Below, in pieces: positions 1-7,620 of a stretch of 14,632 bases of DNA (its first letter is position 1; each line of letters opens with the position of its first letter). The stretch is taken from assembly GCA_007126855.1 (NCBI GenBank), contig SLAK01000377.1, positions 1 to 14,632 on the forward strand, in the 5' to 3' direction. Source of the DNA: Dehalococcoidia bacterium. GTDB taxonomy: Bacteria; Chloroflexota; Dehalococcoidia; Tepidiformales; Tepidiformaceae. The translations under genes and the position numbers were made by a program. The notes under the pieces are model-generated. The model was not told the DNA's origin. It did not search any database and saw nothing but the letters and a program-made list of their open reading frames with translations.

Positions 1-406
1 ATACGCGCTGGAAGCGATGGGGCACGACGAAGTGCTGGTGCTCCACGCCGATCTGCCGCTGGCCAGCGCCGAGGCGCTGGAGCGCATCGTGCGCGGCGCC
101 CCGCCGCCACCCTCTGCGACGATCGTCCGAAGCCCGGACGGCGGCACGAACGCGATGTTCCTGCGGCCACCAGGCAGCTTCCCGCTGCGTTACGGTCGCG
201 ACAGCGCGGCGCTGCACCGTCAGGCCGCATTCGCGGCGGGGGTCACCTTCAGCAGGCGCACGGAGCCGGCGCTGGCACTGGACCTGGACACCCCGGAAGA
301 TGTAGCCGCGCTCTTCAAGAGCGAGCAAGGGCGGGACTCACGCGCCGGCCGGCTGCTGGCGGAGCTGGGGGTCCGGGCGCGGTTGCACCAATCGGCAGGG
401 CGTTGA
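1..406 (+). CDS. cofC: 2-phospho-L-lactate / phosphoenolpyruvate guanylyltransferase (CofC/FbiD), 3' part
   Basis: The 5' end lies outside the window. The frame is open from base 2, giving 134 visible residues of a family that is usually about 200-220 long. Family knowledge: CofC/FbiD uses GTP to guanylylate 2-phospholactate or phosphoenolpyruvate, an early cytoplasmic step in building the deazaflavin cofactor F420. Visible support is a HADLPL motif (the nucleotide/metal-binding Asp region of these transferases), a DGGTNAM motif in the middle, and LDLDTPEDV near the end, in the order seen in CofC. The last ~25 residues are poorly conserved. It ends 17 bp from the stop of a convergent gene. 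The sequence does not show which substrate is used. A related small nucleotidyltransferase (MobA-like) is the alternative, but DGGTNAM favours CofC. Confidence 0.85.
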   Translation, partial: YALEAMGHDEVLVLHADLPLASAEALERIVRGAPPPPSATIVRSPDGGTNAMFLRPPGSFPLRYGRDSAALHRQAAFAAGVTFSRRTEPALALDLDTPEDVAALFKSEQGRDSRAGRLLAELGVRARLHQSAGR

Positions 407-423
407 GGTGTTCCGGAGCCGGG

Positions 424-900
424 TCAGCGGCTCACATGCGAAGCAACGTGCGGTGCGAGCAGGCGGTTTGAGAGCGGCGTGCCGAGGCTTACGTGGTGTT
501 CGCGTTGCGGTTGGTCCGCTACCAGGGTGAGCGCCTGCGTAGCGAATGAACCGGGCGAGCCGTTATGAGGCGCAAAGTACAATTGAACCTCACGACCCGG
601 CGCCCCACAACCGGTCACATGTCCGTCGCTGTTAATAGTGACTGCGTAGGCATTGCCCCAACCTTGTTCGTTGTCGAACTTGACTTCGTCAACGCCGCAC
701 TGGGTGGTCGTGCCGCCGGATACAACGAACGCGATAACTGGTTGACCTAGCTGAGACCCCTCGGCCTTGCCGTAGAGGCTTGCATACGGGGGATGAGGGG
801 GAGGCGGCGTGCCGCTTTGCGCAGAAGCGAAAATGGGGACCGCGGCGAGGCTGGCAATCAGCCCGGCGGTCAGAGCGGCGATGATGCGGGGTTTGTTCAT
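424..900 (-). CDS. Small secreted beta-rich protein, paralog A (unknown function)
   Basis: 158 residues, family not recognised by name. Residues 1-27 are a signal peptide: basic MNKPR start, hydrophobic core, probable cleavage after ASA. A proline-rich linker (31-38, PPPPHPP) follows, then a small domain of alternating short hydrophobic strands. Two cysteines, C68 and C98, sit in CG and TGCG contexts and could form a disulfide once exported. The segment GREVQLYFAPH (102-112) is almost repeated in the neighbouring gene at 958-1449, so the two are paralogs. The pattern (LYG, short strands, CG, GCG, then a strand) resembles small transthyretin-like or carbohydrate-binding-like modules of secreted Chloroflexota proteins, which is inference only. 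ATG at 900 has a GGAG about 11 nt upstream. It lies 57 bp downstream of its paralog and is probably cotranscribed with it. Confidence 0.75.
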   Translation of the reverse strand: MNKPRIIAALTAGLIASLAAVPIFASAQSGTPPPPHPPYASLYGKAEGSQLGQPVIAFVVSGGTTTQCGVDEVKFDNEQGWGNAYAVTINSDGHVTGCGAPGREVQLYFAPHNGSPGSFATQALTLVADQPQREHHVSLGTPLSNRLLAPHVASHVSR

Positions 901-957
901 GGCGGTGCCTGCTCCGGGGTATGCTGCCTCTAGCCTGTGCGGAAGCCGGATGCCCGC

Positions 958-1449
958 CTATTCGACTCTTGCCGCAATTCCCGCGACGACACCCCTTACC
1001 TCGAGCGGCTGCTTGAGTGTGACGTTCACTTCCTCGAAGGGCTCGGACGACCAGGGGATGGTGCCCTGGGTCAGGCGGCCTCCGGTCCCGTCGTACTGGC
1101 CGCCCTCGGGGTGGGGAGTGAAATAAAGCTGGATCTGGCGGCCACTCGCGCCGCACCCGCTTATCTGCGAACTGTGGGCGACCTGTACGGTGTAGCCCTG
1201 CTGGCCGCCATCAGCGACGACTGCGCCAAGGCCGCAGTGGGTCCAGGTGGTGCCGTCGTAAACGTAGGCATGCACTTTCTGGCCGACCGTCGTCTGGGGT
1301 GTCGTGTTGCCATAGAGCACCAGCGGCAGGTCTGGCGGGCCGCTCTGGGCGCGGACTGCCGACAACCCGTAGTGGCCAAGGAAAGCGGCTGCGGGCAGTG
1401 CCATGAGCACCGCTGCCATGCCAATGCGAACGACTGCGCTTCTCATCAT
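958..1449 (-). CDS. Small secreted beta-rich protein, paralog B (unknown function)
   Basis: 163 residues with an N-terminal signal peptide (basic residues, hydrophobic stretch 9-24, probable cleavage near VRAQS at 32-36). The mature part starts LVLYGNTTP and has the same layout as the downstream gene at 424-900: a GQKVHAYVY strand, C72 in a CG dipeptide, C99 in SGCG, then GRQIQLYFTPH (103-113). Against paralog A this block is nearly identical (GR-x-[VI]-QLYF-x-PH). Elsewhere the two differ strongly, so the duplication is old. No catalytic motif is visible; a binding or structural extracytoplasmic role is possible but unproven. ATG at 1449 is immediately followed by a second ATG, with GTGAGG just upstream. 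A plausible promoter lies at 1492-1520. No cell-wall anchor or C-terminal membrane helix is present, so the product is probably released or periplasmic. Confidence 0.75.
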   Translation of the reverse strand: MMRSAVVRIGMAAVLMALPAAAFLGHYGLSAVRAQSGPPDLPLVLYGNTTPQTTVGQKVHAYVYDGTTWTHCGLGAVVADGGQQGYTVQVAHSSQISGCGASGRQIQLYFTPHPEGGQYDGTGGRLTQGTIPWSSEPFEEVNVTLKQPLEVRGVVAGIAARVE

Positions 1450-1491
1450 GCCTCACGACTCCGGCCGGGCAGGCTGCCCCGGGCTCGCATC

Positions 1492-1520
1492 AGCGTAGGC
1501 GTGGCCTGTTATGCGGGCAA
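1492..1520 (-). promoter_or_regulatory. Candidate sigma70-type promoter for the two secreted paralogs
   Basis: On the minus strand, TTGCCC (1520-1515) and TACGCT (1497-1492) are separated by exactly 17 bp. They match the -35 and -10 consensus at 4 and 4 positions. The predicted transcription start near 1485 leaves a ~36-nt leader before ATG 1449. This is pattern matching only; in a high-GC genome such matches arise by chance. Confidence 0.35.
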
Positions 1521-1632
1521 GAGGATTCCGCCGCCGCCTGCAATGTTCGCGCAACCTTTTACCAGCGTTTTACGAGGAACCTCCCGGTAGCCCCTTCCGT
1601 CCGGGTTCATCACCGGCGCGCAGGGGGCAAAG

Positions 1633-1664
1633 GAGAGGCCCCGCCGCCGTGGGCGGGGCCTCTC
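1633..1664 (-). terminator. Strong GC-rich hairpin terminator
   Basis: A perfect 13-bp stem (GAGAGGCCCCGCC at 1633-1645, its complement at 1652-1664) encloses a 6-base loop. It lies 23 bp beyond the stop of the minus-strand gene 1688-2170. Read on the minus strand it is followed by a short T-containing CTTTG stretch, while the plus-strand side has no T run, so it most likely ends minus-strand transcription. It would insulate the secreted-paralog genes downstream. Confidence 0.75.
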
Positions 1665-1687
1665 GGGCTGTGCCTGTGGAGGGTGGT

Positions 1688-2170
1688 TCAGTCGCGGTTG
1701 CGGGCGGCGGCAAAGCCTGCAGCGCCTGCCAACATGAGTGCTGCGCCGGCAGCGAGCAGCATGGCAGTCATACCGGGGCCGCTGCTGGCAACCAGGCCGG
1801 AGCCCGTGGGCGGCGGGTCGCCGACCGGCGGAATGCCCTCTTCGTCTGTGACGGTCCACATGCCGTCGACGAGCTCGAAGGTGACGCGGTCGGTGAATTC
1901 GCTGAAGGTCGGGCCGAACCCGACAACGGCGCGGGTTTCAGTCGCGGATTCAACTTCCCAGCACCATAGGCCGATGTCAGTGTCGATATCCGTCTCTGCG
2001 CACGGGCCGGCTGATTCTTCACCCTGGTCGGCGATCCACTGGTCCATGGCCGCCACGAGTTCGTCGGGAACGTGTGAATCTGCGGAGACGGCGCGTGGCA
2101 TGGCGATGGCAAGGGCGATCGCCCCCATGACGAGGATGGCGACTGCGACTGGCGACACATGTTGGGTCAT
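1688..2170 (-). CDS. Secreted protein with sortase-signal-like C-terminus (unknown function)
   Basis: 160 residues. An N-terminal signal peptide (about 1-30, cleavage after VSA) is followed by an acidic domain of ~85 residues with two cysteines (C57, C70) that could pair. The end is tripartite: a proline/glycine linker with PPPTGSG (119-125), a hydrophobic helix of ~22 residues (133-155), and a short charged tail RNRD. This is the architecture of proteins anchored by sortases; the signal would be a variant of LPxTG with Pro in place of Leu. Whether a sortase processes it, or the helix simply stays in the membrane, cannot be told here. The domain FELVDGMWTVTDEEG resembles small beta-sheet modules but is not a family I can name. 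ATG 2170 has a consensus AAGGAG 9 nt upstream, so the start is firm. Confidence 0.8.
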   Translation of the reverse strand: MTQHVSPVAVAILVMGAIALAIAMPRAVSADSHVPDELVAAMDQWIADQGEESAGPCAETDIDTDIGLWCWEVESATETRAVVGFGPTFSEFTDRVTFELVDGMWTVTDEEGIPPVGDPPPTGSGLVASSGPGMTAMLLAAGAALMLAGAAGFAAARNRD

Positions 2171-2501
2171 AGTGTTCTGCTCCTTTGAGGCTGTTCGCGG
2201 ACGGTGACGTTTGCTGCGGGCGGTGGGCCGTTCTTGGGGATGGGCTCGCCTCCGTCGGAAAGGTTGTCATCGCCTTGCTGTGCGTCTTTCCAGTATCGGG
2301 GCCGTGATCTTTCCACGACCGTTTCCGCGGGCACATCGTTCCTTGCAAGTCCCTTGCGATGCGGCGCTACGCTAAGCGGCGGGCGTGCGAATGGGTGAGC
2401 AGGACATAAAGTGGACGTTAATCATAAAGGCGTAGACGCTTGTGCAGTTCGCATGGGAACATGCGTGCACCGGCTGCCACAAGCCCCCGCGAGGACACGT
2501 C
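2171..2501. other. Divergent intergenic region (331 bp), no gene seen
   Basis: Lies between the minus-strand secreted protein and plus-strand thyX. The first 20 bases hold the Shine-Dalgarno of the minus-strand gene, and bases 2491-2494 hold the GAGG of thyX. Short frames cross the region but show no family resemblance and no convincing ribosome binding site. A weak promoter-like pair for thyX, TTGCAA (2343-2348) and TACGCT (2368-2373), has a long 19-bp spacer. I see no tRNA, riboswitch or strong hairpin. Confidence 0.5.
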
Positions 2502-3158
2502 ATGGCCGTTACCTACGTCGACCACATGGGCTCCGACCTCGCCGTCGTGAACGCTGCGCGCGCGTCGTTCGCGCAGGTATCGGAGGAGCTCTCGGACAAG
2601 GATGTCGGCCTCATCGGCTTCCTTATGCGGGAGCGGCACGCTTCGCCGTTCGAGCACGCGAGCATGACAGTGTTCGTCGATGCGCCTATCGGGGTCGCCC
2701 GGGAATGGATGCGGCACCGGACGCAGTCGTTCAACGAGTTTTCCACGCGTTACGCGAAGGTGGGCGAGCCGACCTTTTACGTGCCGCCGCCTGAGGCGCT
2801 GCGTACCCAGGTAGGCAAGCCTGGCGCCTACCACTTCGAGCCGCTGGATGAAGCGCAGGCCGAAGCGGTGCGCGAGAAGTTCGAGGCCGCATACCGCGCA
2901 TCGCTCGATGCCTACCACGAGCTGCTGGAGCAGGGCGTGGCGCGGGAGCTGGCCCGGAACGTATTGCCCCTTGGCATGCACACGCGCTTCTACGCCACGG
3001 CAAACCTGCGGAACTGGCTCAACTTCCTGAGCCTGCGGACGGCGGAAAATGCGCTCAAAGAGATCCGCGACGAGGCGGCTCAGGTGGAAGCGCTCATCGA
3101 GCAGCACTTCCCCCACTCCTACCGCTTCTGGGTGGAATACGGGCGGGGTTCGCTGTAG
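2502..3158 (+). CDS. thyX: Flavin-dependent thymidylate synthase ThyX
   Basis: 218 residues. ThyX makes dTMP from dUMP using FAD, NADPH and methylene-tetrahydrofolate, unrelated to ThyA. The defining motif RHRxxSxNExSxRY is intact at residues 71-84 (RHRTQSFNEFSTRY). The second conserved block, 151-179, contains ARNVLPLGMHTRFYAT and the NLRNWLNFLSLR helix used for dUMP and flavin binding. The N-terminus MAVTYVDHMGSD with VVNAARASF is typical of the family. The frame stays open upstream to an ATG at 2442, but ATG 2502 is chosen because it starts the conserved region and has GAGG at 2491-2494, 7 nt away. The extra 20 codons encode nothing conserved. The gene stands alone, between a divergent promoter region and amt. 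Confidence 0.96.
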   Translation: MAVTYVDHMGSDLAVVNAARASFAQVSEELSDKDVGLIGFLMRERHASPFEHASMTVFVDAPIGVAREWMRHRTQSFNEFSTRYAKVGEPTFYVPPPEALRTQVGKPGAYHFEPLDEAQAEAVREKFEAAYRASLDAYHELLEQGVARELARNVLPLGMHTRFYATANLRNWLNFLSLRTAENALKEIRDEAAQVEALIEQHFPHSYRFWVEYGRGSL

Positions 3159-3165
3159 GGGCGCT

Positions 3166-3188
3166 CAAAGCTCCCTGGTAGAGCTTTG
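3166..3188 (+). terminator. Weak hairpin after thyX
   Basis: An 8-bp perfect stem, CAAAGCTC (3166-3173) and GAGCTTTG (3181-3188), with a 7-base loop, starts 7 bp after the thyX stop. There is no T tract after it, so it may be a weak terminator or an mRNA-end stabiliser rather than a strong stop. Confidence 0.4.
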
Positions 3189-3334
3189 CAATACCACAGA
3201 GCCTTGGTGTCACGCCATGTGAACGCTGCGTTTCGAAATCCGTTGGAAACGCTCAGGAAATCTGTTAGTCACGGGTCGCCCATAGCGTCGGAAGCCGAGG
3301 GGTTTTCCCTACGCTTTCCGAAGGGGCACAGTCC

Positions 3335-4801
3335 ATGCCTACGTCTGCTTTGCTGCCCTGGCGGCTCTTACCGGTTGCCGCCGGGGCGCTCCTGGCCCTC
3401 GCGTTCGTCTCGGCGGCGTCCGCCCAGGAGCAAGATCCCGTGGCCGACCTGATCGCATCCATTGATACGGTCTGGCTGATCATTTGCGGCATCCTGGTGT
3501 TCTTCATGCAGGCAGGGTTTGCCATGCTCACGGCCGGATTCGTCCGCGCCAAGAACACGGCAAACATCCTCATGAAGAACATGATCGATGCCAGCATCGG
3601 CGGCATCTCGTTCTTCGCCGTCGGCTGGGCCTTCGCCTACGGCGATCGTTCCAACGCCTTAATCGGCTACGGCAACTTCTTCCTCAGCGGCTTCGACGCC
3701 TATGCCGACTGGTTCTTCCAGTTCGCATTCGCCGCGGCGGCCGCCACCATCGTCGCCGGGGTGCTCGCCGAACGCCTCAAGTTTAGCGGCTACCTGATTT
3801 ATGCCGTGGTGCTCACCGGCTTCATCTATCCGGTGGTGGTGCACTGGACCTGGGACGACAACGGCTGGCTGGTGAACCTGGGCATGGCCAGCGGCTATGT
3901 GGACTTTGCCGGCTCGGGCATCGTGCACATGGTCGGCGGCGTGGCGGGCCTGATGGGCGCCATATTGCTTGGCCCGCGGCTGGGCAAGTTCACCGGCGGC
4001 CGAGTGAACGCCATCCCCGGCCACAGCATCGCGCTGGCCACGGTCGGCATGTTCATCCTGTGGTTCGGCTGGTATGGCTTCAACGCGGGTTCGACGCTCG
4101 AGCTCACCGGGGGCGGCGCGGCACTGGCGGCGAAGGTCGCGGTGAACACCACCATCGCGGCGGGATCCGGCGTCGTTGCGGCTGCCATACTCTCCCGGCT
4201 CATCACGGGGCGCTATGACCCCGGCCTGACCATTAACGGCGCGCTCGGCGGTCTTGTCGGCATCACCGCCCCCTGCGCGGTGGTGGACCCGTGGGCGGCG
4301 ATGGTCATCGGTGCTATCGGCGCCGGGGTGATGTATGCCGCCGTCGTCGGCCTGGAAAAGGTGAAGGTCGACGACCCGGTCGGCGCCTTCCCGGTGCACG
4401 GCGCGGCGGGCGTGTGGGGAGTGCTCGCGGTTGGGCTCTTCGCCTCGGAAAGCGGCATGGCGCAGGCCGGCTACGACAGCCCCCAGAACTATGGCCTGCT
4501 GCTCGGCGGCGGCGTGGAACAGCTCGGTGCCCAGCTCGTTGGCCTGGTGGCAATCATCGCCTGGGTGGTGGTGACGGCTGGCATCCTGTTCGCGGCCATC
4601 AAGTACACAATCGGCCTGCGCGTCTCCGAAGCTGAAGAAGAGCGCGGCCTGGACCTTAGCGAGCACGGCCTGGATTCCTACCCGGACTTCGGCCCGACGG
4701 GCCCTGGCATCTTCACCGGTGATGGCAACGGCGAACCGTCGCCTGCCCCTCGGCCAGCGCCACGAACCGAACCGTCGCCCGGCACTTCTGGTGGAAACTA
4801 A
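3335..4801 (+). CDS. amt: Ammonium channel/transporter Amt
   Basis: 488 residues. Amt proteins are trimeric inner-membrane channels for ammonium/ammonia. A signal peptide (1-30, ending SAASA, then QEQDP) precedes about eleven membrane helices. Key residues are in place: D190 in the DFAGSG motif, the twin pore histidines H198 (HMVGG) and H355 (PVHGAAGVWG), F132 in the FQFAFAA helix, and the early MQAGFAM / GFVRAKNT signature (58-75). The cytoplasmic tail keeps GLRVSEAEEERGLDLSEHG (427-445), the region through which PII proteins block the channel. It then extends ~35 residues rich in Pro, Gly and Ser, longer than in E. coli AmtB. AAGGGG lies 8 nt before ATG 3335. glnB follows 78 bp later, the standard pairing in which PII controls the channel according to nitrogen status. 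Confidence 0.96.
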   Translation: MPTSALLPWRLLPVAAGALLALAFVSAASAQEQDPVADLIASIDTVWLIICGILVFFMQAGFAMLTAGFVRAKNTANILMKNMIDASIGGISFFAVGWAFAYGDRSNALIGYGNFFLSGFDAYADWFFQFAFAAAAATIVAGVLAERLKFSGYLIYAVVLTGFIYPVVVHWTWDDNGWLVNLGMASGYVDFAGSGIVHMVGGVAGLMGAILLGPRLGKFTGGRVNAIPGHSIALATVGMFILWFGWYGFNAGSTLELTGGGAALAAKVAVNTTIAAGSGVVAAAILSRLITGRYDPGLTINGALGGLVGITAPCAVVDPWAAMVIGAIGAGVMYAAVVGLEKVKVDDPVGAFPVHGAAGVWGVLAVGLFASESGMAQAGYDSPQNYGLLLGGGVEQLGAQLVGLVAIIAWVVVTAGILFAAIKYTIGLRVSEAEEERGLDLSEHGLDSYPDFGPTGPGIFTGDGNGEPSPAPRPAPRTEPSPGTSGGN

Positions 4802-4817
4802 CCGGGACCGGAGCGGC

Positions 4818-4848
4818 GGCCGTGGAGGGCTCTCCGCCCTCCACGGCC
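4818..4848 (+). other. Intercistronic hairpin between amt and glnB
   Basis: A perfect 13-bp GC-rich stem (GGCCGTGGAGGGC at 4818-4830, complement at 4836-4848) with a 5-base loop starts 16 bp after the amt stop and ends 31 bp before glnB. The bases after it (CAATGAACAC) contain no T run, so it does not look like a complete intrinsic terminator. It could partly terminate, stabilise the amt mRNA end, or mark a processing site that sets different amounts of Amt and PII. Confidence 0.5.
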
Positions 4849-4879
4849 CAATGAACACTGAGAGGATGGACGAACAGCA

Positions 4880-5218
4880 ATGAAGCGCATTGACGCGATT
4901 ATCCGCCCGGCCCGCCTGAATTTTGTGAAGGCGGCGCTGGAGGAACTGGGCTACGGCGGCATGACCGTGGCCGAAGTGAAGGGCCACGGCCAGCAGCGCG
5001 GCATCACCGAGCAATGGCGTGGCCGGGAATACCGGGTCGAATACCTGTCGAAGGTCTGGCTGCTGATCGTGGTCAAGGACAGCGACCTGGAGAAGGTGGT
5101 CGACGCCATCGTCGACAACGCCCAGACCGGCGAGATCGGCGATGGCAAGCTCTTCGTCTCCGATGTGCAGGATGTCATCCGCGTCCGCACGGGAGAGCGC
5201 GGCGACGCGGCAATCTAG
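4880..5218 (+). CDS. glnB: Nitrogen regulatory protein PII (GlnB/GlnK family)
   Basis: 112 residues, exactly the E. coli GlnB length, and alignable without gaps. PII is a trimeric sensor of ATP/ADP and 2-oxoglutarate that controls nitrogen enzymes and, through its T-loop, the Amt channel. Visible: N-terminal MKRIDAIIRP; the Q39-containing T-loop (about 37-55) with Y51, the tyrosine uridylylated in proteobacteria and adenylylated in actinobacteria; the signature TGEIGDGKLFV (83-93) with the ATP-contacting GDGK; and the end RTGERGDAAI. One difference from E. coli GlnB is W at position 46, where Y is usual. It follows amt, so glnK would be an equally fair name. Start ATG 4880 has GAGGATGGA upstream at a rather long spacing. 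Whether Y51 is modified cannot be judged without a GlnD or GlnE in view. Confidence 0.95.
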   Translation: MKRIDAIIRPARLNFVKAALEELGYGGMTVAEVKGHGQQRGITEQWRGREYRVEYLSKVWLLIVVKDSDLEKVVDAIVDNAQTGEIGDGKLFVSDVQDVIRVRTGERGDAAI

Positions 5219-5263
5219 CTGGCCGGCCCTGTGTTGCCGGTGACCCGGCCGCTCCCAAATGAA

Positions 5264-5293
5264 AAGCGCCCGGCCAACATTGGCCGGGCGCTT
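5264..5293. terminator. Bidirectional terminator between glnB and etfD
   Basis: A perfect 13-bp stem (AAGCGCCCGGCCA at 5264-5276, complement at 5281-5293) with loop ACAT sits between the convergent genes glnB (ends 5218) and etfD (ends 5320). On the minus strand the stem is followed by TTCATTTGG, and its own ends give T-rich borders on both strands, so it can serve both transcripts. Confidence 0.8.
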
Positions 5294-5319
5294 GCTGTGC
5301 CCCTGGTTCGTCGGCGCCT

Positions 5320-7557
5320 TTACACGACGCCCGGCGGGATGTCCTCCCGCTCCTCTTCGCGACGCCCGGCGCGCACGCTGAGCTCCAGGATTTCGGCGAT
5401 GTCGAAGGCCTGGATGCTGCGTGTTTCCTCGTCGGGCTGCACCGCCGGGATGCCGTCTTCGAACATCTGGATGCAGAATGGGCAGGCCGTGGCGACGACC
5501 TGGGCGCCGGTGTTGGCCGCCTCGGCAGCGCGCAGGTGGTTGACGCGGGTGCCGGTTTCTTCCTGCCACATGTTGCCGCCGCCTGCGCCGCAGCAGAGGC
5601 CGGAATTCCGCGCCCGCGGCATCTCGACCAGGTTGGCGCCGGGGATGGACTCGAGCACGCTGCGCGGCGCATCGTAAACGCCGTTCGCTCGGCCCAGGTA
5701 GCAGGAGTCGTGGAAGGTGATGGTCTGGCCCGCGCCATCTGCCGGAACCAGCCGGCCCCGGGCGAGCAAGGTCTGCAGGAATTCCGCGTGGTGCGTCACT
5801 TCCCAGCGGCCGTTGAAGTCCGGGTATTCGTTCTTGAAGGTGTTGAAGCAGTGCGGGCACGAGGCGATGACACGCTTCACTCCCATCTCGTTCAGCGCTT
5901 CGGCGTTGGCTTCGGCCATGGTGGCGAAGAGGAATTCGTTGCCCAGCCGCCGCGCGGGGTCGCCGTTGCAGGTTTCCGCCTGGCCGAGCACGCCGAAGCT
6001 GGTGCCGGATTCGATGAGCAGCTTCACCACCGCCTTGGTGATGGGCAGGTTGCGCTCCACCAGCGCGCCGGAGCAGCCGACCCAGTAGAGGTATTCCTGG
6101 CTGCCGTCGTAGACCGGCACCTCGATGCCTTCTTCCTGGAGCTGCTCGATCCAGGTGGTGCGGGTGAGCTGCGTGCCGCTCCAGGGGTGCCCGCGCTGCT
6201 CGATATTCTGCAAGGCCGCTTGCGCGCTCGATGGGATGCGCGCCTCTTCCATTACCAGGTAGCGGCGCATATCGACGATCGTCGGCACGTGCTCGATCAT
6301 CACGGGGCACTCTTCGACGCAGGCCATGCAGGTGCGGCAGGCCCAGAGCGACTCATCGGAGATGTAGCCGCCCACCAGCGGCTTCTCCAGCTCTTCTGCC
6401 GGGTCTTTGCCGGCGATGATCAGCGGCCCGGCATGGTTCATGTAGGTCTTCAGGTTCTGCACGATGGCCATGGGCGAGAGCGGCTGGCCGGCGTTCCAGG
6501 CGGGGCAGGCATCGGTGCAGCGCCCGCAGCGGACGCAGGTGTCGGCGTCGAAGAGCTGCTTCCAGCTAAAGTCCTGGAGCTTGCCGGCGCCCAGGCTCCC
6601 GCCAGACTCCATGATCTGCTCGAAGTCGCCCATGGGGGCCAGGTAGCCCTGGGTTTCCGGGCGCTTGAAGAAGCCGTTGACGGGCGCGAGGACAATGTGC
6701 CGGAACTTGGTCATCGCCAGCAGCGTGAGCAGGCCGAAGGCCGTGACGATGTGGAACCACCAGAAACCGACGTGGATGTTTTCGATGGTGCTGATGCTCA
6801 TCCCGGTGGCGCCCTGGGCGACAAGCCAGCCGCCCGGCGACCAGTAGGACCAGGATTCGTTGCCCTGGGGGATCTCCGTGGCGGCGATGCGCATGCCTTC
6901 CACCAGGAAGCCGGTGAGAAGCACGATGCCGAGCAGGCCGACGATGATAGCGTCTTCGCTGCCGCGGCGGTCCCAGGCGAGCTTCGGCGGCGGCGAGATG
7001 TAGCGGCGGTAGACGGCCATGCCAATGCCGACGATGCCGATGATGCCGAAGGCATCGGCGATGAACTGGTAGACCAGGAAGGTGTAGCCGGTCAGGAAGG
7101 CGTGGTGCGCGTCGCTGCCGTAGAGCAGGGGCAGGTAGTCGTCGATGGCCAGGGTAATGGTGACCAGTGTCAGGCCAAGGAAGCTGACATAAAGACAGGT
7201 GTGCATCACTGCGGCATAGCGATCGCGGACAACGCGGCTGGTGCCGGCGCCCATGGTGAGGGCGTTGGTGAGCCGCGCGCCCGCGTTCTCGCTTACCTGC
7301 TGCGGTTTGCCGATGCGCCAGATGCGCACTCGCTGGACCAGCGCGCCGATGATGATGGCGAGCGAGATGCCGAAGATGAAGTACATCAGCGTGGGCATGC
7401 GGATGTTCCAGAACACCTCGCGCGATGCGTCGGATGTCCTGCCAACTTCCAGCGCGGAGATGCCTGCGAGAATTGCGACCGGGATGACCAGGCCGGCCGC
7501 GCTCGCCCGCAGGCGTGTGGCCCGGCCTGATTTCGCCGGCTGGTTCGCTACACTCAT
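5320..7557 (-). CDS. etfD: EtfD-type membrane Fe-S oxidoreductase (ETF:menaquinone oxidoreductase-like)
   Basis: 745 residues. Domain order: about six membrane helices (roughly 22-283), resembling the NarI/HdrE cytochrome b domain with possible haem histidines H119, H262 and H269; a two-cluster ferredoxin domain with C341/C344/C347/C351 and C407/C410/C413/C417 (each CxxCxxCxxxCP); then two cysteine-rich CCG domains. The first has VGCSG (C495), ETCNGD (C530) and SCPHC (C567, C570), so its CCG is replaced by CNG. The second is canonical: HDSC (C619), LCCGAGGG (C655-656) and ACPFC (C692, C695). Family knowledge: such fusions (mycobacterial EtfD, Bacillus FadF relatives) pass electrons from ETF during beta-oxidation to menaquinone. 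The acyl-CoA synthetase and crotonase upstream in the same operon fit. It is the last gene of the operon, 63 bp after the synthetase, with AAGGA about 11 nt before ATG 7557. A heterodisulfide-reductase-like enzyme with another donor remains possible. Confidence 0.85.
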   Translation of the reverse strand: MSVANQPAKSGRATRLRASAAGLVIPVAILAGISALEVGRTSDASREVFWNIRMPTLMYFIFGISLAIIIGALVQRVRIWRIGKPQQVSENAGARLTNALTMGAGTSRVVRDRYAAVMHTCLYVSFLGLTLVTITLAIDDYLPLLYGSDAHHAFLTGYTFLVYQFIADAFGIIGIVGIGMAVYRRYISPPPKLAWDRRGSEDAIIVGLLGIVLLTGFLVEGMRIAATEIPQGNESWSYWSPGGWLVAQGATGMSISTIENIHVGFWWFHIVTAFGLLTLLAMTKFRHIVLAPVNGFFKRPETQGYLAPMGDFEQIMESGGSLGAGKLQDFSWKQLFDADTCVRCGRCTDACPAWNAGQPLSPMAIVQNLKTYMNHAGPLIIAGKDPAEELEKPLVGGYISDESLWACRTCMACVEECPVMIEHVPTIVDMRRYLVMEEARIPSSAQAALQNIEQRGHPWSGTQLTRTTWIEQLQEEGIEVPVYDGSQEYLYWVGCSGALVERNLPITKAVVKLLIESGTSFGVLGQAETCNGDPARRLGNEFLFATMAEANAEALNEMGVKRVIASCPHCFNTFKNEYPDFNGRWEVTHHAEFLQTLLARGRLVPADGAGQTITFHDSCYLGRANGVYDAPRSVLESIPGANLVEMPRARNSGLCCGAGGGNMWQEETGTRVNHLRAAEAANTGAQVVATACPFCIQMFEDGIPAVQPDEETRSIQAFDIAEILELSVRAGRREEEREDIPPGVV

Positions 7558-7620
7558 TCGCTCGCCATCCTTCTACTTTCGTTGCTTGTCCGGCTGTTCT
7601 GCTCCCGCCGGGAAGTACTT

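Noticed and set aside
937..1590. 217-codon plus-strand frame over the secreted paralog B
   Set aside because: Opposite a gene with a signal peptide and a conserved paralog. No ribosome binding site or homology supports the plus-strand frame.
2442..2501. N-terminal extension of thyX containing CTGCH, which looks like a haem c motif
   Set aside because: ThyX homology and a good ribosome binding site place the start at 2502. The CTGCH is upstream of any convincing start and there is no signal peptide.
3659..6310. 883-codon open frame on the minus strand across amt, glnB and etfD
   Set aside because: It is antisense to amt and glnB and in another frame over etfD, with repetitive Arg/Gly/Ala composition and no domain. 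Long open antisense frames are expected at this GC content.
5536..7530. 664-codon open frame on the plus strand
   Set aside because: Lies opposite the well-supported etfD, where the true frame contains all Fe-S cysteine motifs. The antisense product has no recognisable features.
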